Assembly: GCA_037447655.1 (NCBI GenBank)
Contig: JBBHKE010001764.1
Span: 179,305 to 243,304, forward strand
DNA from: Zygnema cylindricum
Lineage: Eukaryota; Streptophyta; Zygnematophyceae; Zygnematales; Zygnemataceae
Reading direction: 5' to 3'
DNA: 64,000 nucleotides
Part shown: positions 57,101 through 64,000 of the stretch, one piece after another
How positions within the stretch are numbered: position 1 is the first letter of the stretch
Layout of the letters: every line of letters begins with the position of its first letter
The notes under the pieces: model-generated
The model's input: only the letters and a program-made list of their open reading frames with translations
Database searches by the model: none
Told to the model about the DNA's origin: nothing
Made by a program: the position numbers and the translations under genes

Positions 57101-58070
57101 GAAATCAAACGCGATAAATCCACGCCGCAAATCCACTTCAACGTAAAATATTAACTCCACTTCACAACCTCCATCATAATTAAATTGAACAAAGTCCCCG
57201 TACACATGGTACTAATAAAGTACAAGAAAATCTGCGTAAACATAATTGAAATAAATCCACGTCCACCAAAAAATATGACGACGAAAAAAAAAGTACAATA
57301 CAGTACTGTAGCCTCCAAAATACCCGGAAATAATATCCGGACAACTCCAAACTGAAAGACGAACCCCAATTCCATCGTACCAAAAGATACGGAAAATATT
57401 GCTTGGCCGTCAAATAATATCTCCTCCTCGCCTGACGATATATTTCGACGTCCAAAACCGGCCGCCGTAATATCCGGCATCGTTCCTTCTCCAAAGTACA
57501 TGAGGCATTCGATTGACGCCTTGTACGGAACGAATTCTCCTCACTGACAGATGCGCTCAAATAGATTTTGTAAGTACAAATCTTCACGGCGTCTGTATAA
57601 CTCCACAGCGATTCATGTGATCGCAATCTATTTTAGGAGACCTTAAAATGATCTCCTCTCGGACTTTCAACCGTCACACCAAATCAAACTTAATTTTCAC
57701 TCCTCTTTAGTTGGTAGCCGTAGACATAGCTGCGTCAACATTACTCCACAATGATTCTACTAATCCACATAACGATTTAGGTAACCGCCGCACTGTAATA
57801 GGCTTGACTGTAACGCTCGAACAGTTTTGTCGTACTTAAAACTCCACGCCAATGTCACACCAAAAAAGGTACCAACAGAGTACCAAAAAAAAACATAGCG
57901 GCCAGTCGGCCACACGCAAACGACCGAAACAGCCGGCAAAATACCGGCCGCGCTCCAACACGGAACGTCTCTTCTTCCTCCTCAAAATTTTAGCGTCAAA
58001 ATGAACTGGAACTTCATGTATTCATGTACACACGGTACTGTACCAGTTCACGAACCAAAACAAAACGATA
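57101..58070. repeat. Direct repeat F, left copy
   Basis: Matches 62684-63566 at about 95 percent by eye, starting AAACGCGATAAATCCACG and ending ACTGTACCAGTTCAC. Minus-strand open frames of 148 codons here and 130 codons in the right copy are related by the repeat and match no protein I know. Confidence 0.85.
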
Positions 58071-58460
58071 GCAGTAAAGACTCCTTTTCTAGTGCTAGTA
58101 TCAGAACCCTTATCATCTAATACAGACGTAGAGATGAGGTTTTTGTTCAGCTCCGGAATAAACAATACATCGAAGAATGTAACTATATATGTTTTTCCTT
58201 CTACTAACACTTTCAAATCTACCGATCCTACAAGAGTAGTAGTGACTATCCTCCCATCCCCGTAATCTATCTCTACGGTAGGAATCTTTCTTATCTTAGT
58301 GAACAAGTGTTTATCCTCACACATGAGCATGGAGGAACCTGAATCTAAAATCAAGCCTTCTTCACCTTTCAATCCACCGAAAGCACATTTATGCTTTCGT
58401 GGAATTTTGACCTCGTTTTTCGCTTCCTACTCCTCATCCAATAGGAGTTCATCGTTCTTG
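58071..58460 (-). pseudogene. pro: Copia protease, element E-left (truncated by repeat F)
   Basis: Reads LILDSGSSMLMCEDKHLF (DSGSS in place of DSGAS) then YGDGRIVTTTLVGSVDLKV and LFIPELNKNLISTSVLD, open from 58372 to the junction with repeat F at about 58071, where the last 15 codons switch to foreign sequence. Confidence 0.85.
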
Positions 58461-59452
58461 TCCTCGGATTCCGCCTCATCTACCAGTGTCACAAAAACCT
58501 TTATCTTTCCTTTCGAGGTTCCACCGGTCTGCCTCTCCTTTAACCGCAGCTCGGTTAGCTTAGTGCATCCGCCATATAGTGCCCTGGTTTCTCACAAAAA
58601 TGACACACACCCTTGGGAGCCATTGGTCTGATTATTCTGCCCCTCCCCTCTATAATTTCCGACCAGTTTCCTAAAATTGTTGTTCCTCCAATCGGTCCCA
58701 GTTGCTAAGGCTTACCCACTCTTTCCTCCCCTTCGGATCTCAATCGCGTTCTTGCGAACGAGAATCATCCCTACCACTGAATTCCATATCCACCTTAAGT
58801 CTGTCAAGTCCTACACACGGTTGACTATTTTCATAAACTCATCTGGTAACTTCATGAGCAAGCAGTTAACGTTCATCTTTTCAGTTTCAACGTGTCCAGC
58901 ATTCTCTAGCTCTATGAAAAGTGTTGCGAGTTCATTACAAAAATCCAACATCTTCCCCCCTTTGTATACATATGCGTTTATATTTTGATCAGCAAACTGC
59001 TGTTGCAGAATAGTACCACTTTGGTACATCTCAATGAGAGCCACCCAAAGATCGAATGCCCTCTCTACATGCAAATGAGGAGATGCAAGCCCTTGAGTAA
59101 GATGACAGAGGATGAAGTGCTTTGCCGCCATGTTGTTGTAGTCCCAGGTATCAATATCATTCTCCTTGTTCCTCGGAATAGGTGACATGAATTCCAAACC
59201 AGTTGCTATTGGTGTGACCTATCCTTTGTCCACCACCTCCCCTTCCTTTGTCTCCTCCGTTGGAGATGGATCTGCATCTCTGGTGAATCTACTTCCCCCA
59301 AACCCTAGAGGGATCCAAAGACTGGATGGACGCCTCACCTGTCCACTCACTATTCCCTTAAACCTTTTCTCACACAGAGTGCCTCTCATCATACTCTCCT
59401 AGTATATGAAGCCAGTTCCATTAAATTTGGGCACCCTAGAGGATGGACCCAT
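58461..59452 (-). pseudogene. gag: Copia gag, element E-left
   Basis: ATG at 59452-59450, inside the primer-binding site, opens RVPKFNGTGFIY, then TAG at a tryptophan position (complement 59399-59401). The UBN2-type region is open for 128 codons at 58811-59197 (HVERAFDLWVALIEMYQSG; LLMKLPDEFMKIVNRV). The zinc knuckle CHFCEKPGHYMAD near 58600-58560 loses its last cysteine to a one-base shift. Confidence 0.87.
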
Positions 59453-59456
59453 AACC
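59441..59456 (-). other. Primer-binding site of element E-left
   Basis: The minus strand reads GGTTATGGGTCCATCC directly after the LTR end: GGTTATGGG matches the initiator tRNA-Met anticodon complement, with mismatches further on. Its ATG starts gag. Confidence 0.75.
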
Positions 59457-60476
59457 TGCAACCCTGAGACCTCCATAGGTCCTCACAATAGGCAGCTCAC
59501 ATGAAACCTCTAGGACATTCCTGACCTCTTTGTGTTCCACAAAAAATAACTGTCACCTTCGCAGACAAAAGCTTTGACCACCTTTACCTCATGTAAAAGC
59601 AAGACTTCCTTGAGTCTATAGCAAAGAGAGTCTTTGAATTTGCTCCCCTGAGCAGTAAGTTATGAAGGGTCAAGGTTGACCTTTTTATACAAAAGCTCTA
59701 TGGGAAAGAGGGTCTATTCTATCAAAAATTTCTAAGTTTTATCTCTCTCTAAAACTCTCTCTTCTGAAGTACGGCACCAATCATAATAGTGTGTCGTACA
59801 AAAAGGTACAGGTGCCGGTGTACTTTATGTACGACAATTCTACGACATGGCGAAGAAGTCGACACATGTCATTTTTGGATTCGATCCTGTAATTCATGGA
59901 GATGCCGTAATCCAATGTGATTGTGCCACGTGTCAATTGACGTGACGTTGACTTCAAACCGCCGAAAACCTATTCCGCTATCTCGGTATGTTTTGCGACC
60001 GTCTGATTAAACCGGAATTAATCTTAGCCGTCATAAATACTTGCGTAGTATTTGTTTCGCCTACGAAACAAAGTGCGCGATATCCGTTTCAGAAGTTTCG
60101 TACATCGTACAACAAAACTATGTATATGTCAAAAAATCCCGTTAAATGAAAATAGCGTACATGTAAACATTTATATAACTATCAAACCCAATATCATATA
60201 ACCTTGGTATAGACTAGTTGGCTAAAGCTACCGACTATTGGCAGTTTGACGGACGGTAGGTACTCGGTTCAAATCGCGAGTCCATCAAGTTCTCTTTTGG
60301 TAAATCTACCAATCTAATGTCTTTCCCGTTTGGATAGCATAGGCGGCCATGGCTCTATCTCCCTCTCGAACTTTCAATGACTGCAATAAGTGTGGGAGCT
60401 GGAGAGAGGAGTTAGAGGCAGAATGCATCTGCTTCTTTTTTGCATTTTTATAAATCCTAGAAAATACTAAAATAAC
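59457..60476 (-). repeat. 5' LTR of element E-left
   Basis: About 1020 bp, B-like, ending (minus strand) GGGTTGCA next to the primer site. Its start (GGTTATTTTAGTATTTTCTAGG) abuts RT coding sequence of E-right. No 3' partner is present. Confidence 0.8.
60246..60288 (+). other. tRNA-like hairpin module inside the LTR
   Basis: TTGACGGAC (60246-60254) pairs with GTCCATCAA (60280-60288) apart from one base, enclosing CTCGGTTCAAATCGCGAG with the T-loop/B-box core GGTTCAAATC. Upstream GTTGGCTAAAGCTACCG resembles an A-box. This copy reads most like a tRNA gene, antisense to the LTR. Confidence 0.5.
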
Positions 60477-60479
60477 CTT

Positions 60480-60900
60480 TACTTTCTACAAGAAACTCAT
60501 CTAATTTCTTGTTCCATTGGCTGGGAGCCTGCTTCAGTCCATATAAGAACTTTATGAGCCTGCAGACTTTGCTCTCTTCACCTTCCTCTACAAACCCCTC
60601 TGGTTGCCTCATGAAGATTTCTTCCTCTAGCTCACCATTGAGAAAGGCGGTCTTTATATCCATCTGATGTATTTCTATATCTTCCGCTGCCGCTAGACTA
60701 AGGAGAATCCTTACTGATGGGAAGTGAACCACCGGAGCAAAAGTCTCCTCATAATCTACCCCCTCTTTTTGGGTGAACCCTTTTGCCACCAAGCAAGCCT
60801 TATATCTCTCAATGGTATTATCTCGTTTCAATTTCAATTTAATCACCCATTTGCACCTAATCGGTTTTTTCTGTATGATTGATAGTCAACCACTTCCCAA
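60480..60900 (-). pseudogene. Copia reverse transcriptase fragment, element E-right
   Basis: Open for 129 codons: LVAKGFTQKEGVDYEETFAPV, MDIKTAFLNGELEEEIFMRQPEGF and LYGLKQAPSQWNKKLDEFL, the best preserved copia RT N-terminal half in the window. It is cut before YVDD by the E-left LTR. No RNase H follows. Confidence 0.9.
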
Positions 60901-62330
60901 GTATTCGCTTTCATGATGGAGGCAATCTCATCATTTACGGCTCTAACCCATCTGTCTTTCTCTGAACTGTCCATTGCCTCCGATTATGACTAAGGCTCGT
61001 CAAGATGGGACAGCTTAGTGACCTTGTGAGCGGCCTATTTTTCCCGTAGTCTTTTGCTGCTTCTTCGTCCTCCCTCAAAGTCCGAAGCAAGAGCAAAGGG
61101 AAGTCTCAGGTTCCTCCTCACTTTCAAATCGGCTCCTCTATCCATGGAAATCGGTTCCGGCTCCCCCTCCCTTGTCTCCTCAGAGTGTATAGAGATATAA
61201 GAGATTTCGGTATACCTCCCCCATCTTGGATCTCTTCTGAATCTGCAATCACTTTTTCACTCAAGTCCCTTCCGGGAAGGTCGGAGTCCTCCTCACTCTC
61301 GGACTCAAAACTGATTCGTATCTTCGTGGTATATTTGAAAGGATCAAATGACTTCCCTTCACCCATAAAAACTATGTTCTCTAGTAGAATGATATCTTGT
61401 TTTGCTAAGTCATAGACTCTATATCCCTAGACATCCTCATCATATCCCACGATATATACGAGTTTTCTCTTAGCATCTAGTTTCCAGTTTTTTTTATTAG
61501 TATCAAGATTGTAAACATAACTAGGGAATACTTTCAGGTGAAAAATATATGGGTTCTTTCCAACCCATCTCTCATAAGGTGTCATTCCTTTCACAACTGA
61601 GGTAAAGACTCGATTCTTAATGTAGTTAGCATAGTTCATGGCTTCTGCCCAAAGCCTTTTTCCTATCTTCTTGTCGGCGAACATACTACACACGCTATCT
61701 TCTAGAGTCCGGTTTAACCTTTTAGCCACCCCATTTTATTCTAGATTATAGGTTACAGTTTTTTGATTCTCAACTCTCTCATCCCTCAAATATTCCTCAA
61801 ACTGGTTAGAGGTATATTCTCTCACATTATCACTACATATTCTCTTAATATGGGTTTTGTGCAACTTCTCACTCCAGGCTTTATATTCTTTGAAGTAAGT
61901 TGGTTTTCCAGACTTTATTTTGATGAAGTAAACTATAGAATATCGAGACCAGTCATCTGTAATTGTCATCAAAAACCTCCCACCTCCTACCGGAGGTACT
62001 TTTGCTGGTCCCCAGATATTTGTGTGGACCAAATCTAGCACTTACTCACCTCTATATGTGGCAGTTTTGGGAAAGGGGAGTTTGTGAGCCTTACCTTGGG
62101 CACAATTACTACAATCTTCCACCATTTCATAATCCCCAAGTTGAATGCCTTCTACTACACCAAACCTCATCATTTCCCTCACCTTATCAAAATGCACATG
62201 TCCCAACCGCTTATGCCAAATCATCAACTTTGGAACACCAATATAGTAAGCACTCTTTTTTTCATTATTCAGGTTACGCCTGAACATCCTTGGCAACCCT
62301 TCTCTGCTGTGAAGTTGACTTCATCCGCAT
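60901..62330 (-). pseudogene. int: Copia integrase and linker, element E-right
   Basis: HKRLGHVHFDKVREM and CSNCAQGKAHKLPFP (62042-62296) form an intact zinc region; LVHTNIWGP has the first aspartate changed to asparagine; ITDDWSRYS and SDNVREYTSNQFEEYL follow (61736-62041). The glutamate block is broken near 61735, then RLNRTLEDSVCSM and PYERWVGKNP read on (61427-61729). 60901-61400 is the serine/glutamate-rich linker. Confidence 0.87.
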
Positions 62331-62683
62331 ACTTAGCTGGAAAGACTCCCTTTTAGTGAAGGTATCAAATTCTATATCATCTAATATAGAGGTAGACACA
62401 AGATTTTTGCTCAACTGAGGTATGTAAAGTACATATGAGAAGGTTAGTATAGAAGTCTTACCCTCCACTTAGATTCTCAGATCTACCGAACCCACTAAAT
62501 CTGTCGTAAATACTCTCCCATCCCCATACTATATCTCTACATTAAGGATCTCTCTTAGCTTGGAAAAGAGGTGTCGGTCACGACACATATGCATAGATGC
62601 ACCTGTTTCGATGATCCGTCTTTCCCGTGTAGCCTCCCGAATGGCTCTAAAGGCACACTTGTGTTTCCGAGGGATCTCCTTCT
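62331..62683 (-). pseudogene. pro: Copia protease fragment, element E-right (truncated by repeat F)
   Basis: Reads the IPRKHKCAF linker at the F junction (about 62680), then IETGASMHMCRDRHLF with ETGAS in place of DSGAS, YGDGRVFTTDLVGS and LYIPQLSKNLVSTSILD. It overlaps in content with the E-left protease but is clearly a different copy. Confidence 0.83.
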
Positions 62684-63566
62684 ATTCAAAACGCGATAAA
62701 TCCACGCCGAAAATCCACGTTAACGTAAAATAATATCTCGTATATGTTGAATCACAAAAATATGATGACGAAAAAAAAAGTACAATACAGTACTGTAGCC
62801 TCCAAAATACCCGGAAATAATATCCGGACAACTCCAAACTGAAAGGCGAACCCCAATTCCATCGTACCAAAGATACGGAAAATATTGCTTGGCCGTCACA
62901 AAATAACTCCTCCTCGCCTGACGATATATTTCGACGTCCAAAACCGGCCGCCGTAATATCCGGCATCGTTCCTTCTCCAAAGTACATGAGGCATTCGAGT
63001 GACGCCCTGTACGGAACGAATACTCCTCAATGACAGATACGCTCAAATAGATTTTGAAAGTACAAATATCCACGGCGTCTGTATCAATCCACAGCGATTC
63101 ATGTAATCGCAATCTATTTTAGGAGACCTTAAAATGATCTCCTATCGGACTTTCAACCGTCACACCAAATCAAACTTAAATTTCACTCCTCTTTAGTTGG
63201 AAGCCGTACACAAAGCTGCGTCAACATTACTCCACAATGATTCTACCAATCCACATAGCGATTTAGGTAACCGCCGCACCGTAATAGGCTTGACTGTAAC
63301 ACTCGAACAGTTTTGCCGTACTTCCAACTCCACATTCCAATGTCACACCAAAAAAAGGTACCAACAGAGTACCAAAAAAAAACATAGCGACTAGTCGGCC
63401 ACACTCCAGTTCGGCGCCTGACAATAGCAAACGACCGAAACAGCCGGCAAAATACCGGCCGCGCTCCAACACGGAACGTCTCTTCTTCCTCCTCAAAATT
63501 TTAGCGTCAAAATGAACTGGAACTTCATGTACATACGGTACTGTACCAGTTCACTAACTCAAACGA
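62684..63566. repeat. Direct repeat F, right copy
   Basis: Second copy of 57101-58070, with a 25-base insertion near 63405 and a different stretch near 62735. It continues rightwards into the leader of element H. Confidence 0.85.
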
Positions 63567-63910
63567 AACACCACATCAAACGTGAACAAATCCTCCAAAA
63601 TCTTAAATTTCCATTCCCCACTTCAACCTCCTCTTCCTGCGAAGCTCCAAACCACGGTCAGACACGTTTCTATATTTCGGACAATACGCCATTCCTCTTC
63701 CTCCGAATTCTCTGCGGGCTCTGCGGCCTCTTCACCTGCTCATTCTCCTCCTTCAAACATAATCGTCTCCTCAACTCATCATCTCAATCTCAATTTTTTT
63801 CTTCTTTCAAAACTGAAACAGAATCTGATTTCTCTTCTTTTTCTTCTTCACAGACGTTTACACTTAACTGAGGCATCTAACTCTCAAACTGAAAACAGGA
63901 GCACTAACCT
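63567..63910 (-). other. 5' leader of element H
   Basis: Between repeat F and the primer-binding site. Pyrimidine-rich on the plus strand, so purine-rich (GAAGAAGA) in the element's sense. Two overlapping plus-strand open frames (63512-63871, 63582-63944) are serine-rich by composition and are not supported. Confidence 0.5.
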
Positions 63911-63922
63911 GCTCCGATACCA
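63911..63922 (-). other. Primer-binding site of element H (tRNA-Met 3' end type)
   Basis: The minus strand reads TGGTATCGGAGC, one base from TGGTATCAGAGC, the complement of the initiator tRNA-Met 3' end. It lies two bases from the LTR. This conventional type contrasts with the copia elements in the window. Confidence 0.7.
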
Positions 63923-63924
63923 CT

Positions 63925-64000
63925 TGTTAAAACTTGTTAAATAATCGATCAAGTGCTCACGGAGATGCTCATAAATAACAAACTCAAATTTCACAGCGGA
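63925..64000 (-). repeat. Start of the 5' LTR of element H (cut by window end)
   Basis: Begins TGTTAAAACTTG on the plus strand (LTR 3' end) and matches 56041-56107 over 60 bases. Confidence 0.6.

Noticed and set aside
57180-57626. 148-codon minus-strand open frame conserved at 62720-63112 as a possible gene
   Set aside because: The two are copies of direct repeat F, so similarity reflects duplication. The C-terminal ends differ by frameshift and no motif is recognised.

Overview
The window is eukaryotic nuclear DNA made almost entirely of nested, decayed transposable elements. I find no convincing host gene, no rRNA or functional tRNA gene, no CRISPR array and no bacterial-style operon. The superfamilies present (Ty1/copia, Ty3/gypsy, hAT-like, PIF/Harbinger-like) and a retroelement carrying a cytosine DNA methyltransferase suggest an alga or plant-like lineage. 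The sequence alone does not settle the organism.

Layout, left half. 1-11.2 kb: noncoding repeat family C with minus-strand copia gag fragments, interrupted by copia element A (1504-7701) and by a solo copia LTR (9201-10389). 11.2-12.4 kb: a minus-strand LTR. 12.4-15.1 kb: truncated gypsy copy 1 (minus). 15.1-16.4 kb: two LTR pieces. 16.4 to about 35.3 kb: gypsy copy 2 (minus; integrase tip, RNase H, RT, methyltransferase, protease, gag), split by two whole copia elements, B1 (19550-25907, TSD GAAGG) and B2 (28659-35013, TSD GATAC).

Right half. 35.5-40.1 kb: another C repeat, gag fragment D, its primer-binding site, and two LTRs (all minus). 40.1-40.7 kb: a hAT-like BED/DUF659 fossil. 40.7-56 kb: gene-free DNA with small inverted-repeat elements: a PIF/Harbinger-like family T (3-bp TNA duplications), a family M cluster at 50.0-53.2 kb, and CACCG-ended MITEs. 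A 10-base N gap lies at 41947-41956. 56-64 kb: a minus-strand element H with a conventional tRNA-Met primer site, containing a rearranged copia block (E) between 0.9-kb direct repeats (F).

Main observations. (1) Gypsy copy 2 carries a C5 cytosine methyltransferase domain between protease and RT, with motifs I, IV, VI, VIII and X legible; B1 inserted between motifs I and IV, and the codon after the motif IV cysteine is now a stop. (2) The copia elements have a primer-binding site complementary to the anticodon arm of initiator tRNA-Met rather than its 3' end, and the ATG in that site opens the gag frame, so gag's start codon pairs with the primer's anticodon. (3) Their LTRs hold a conserved antisense tRNA-like module (T-arm plus acceptor-like stem). 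All protein genes here are pseudogenes with stops and frameshifts.
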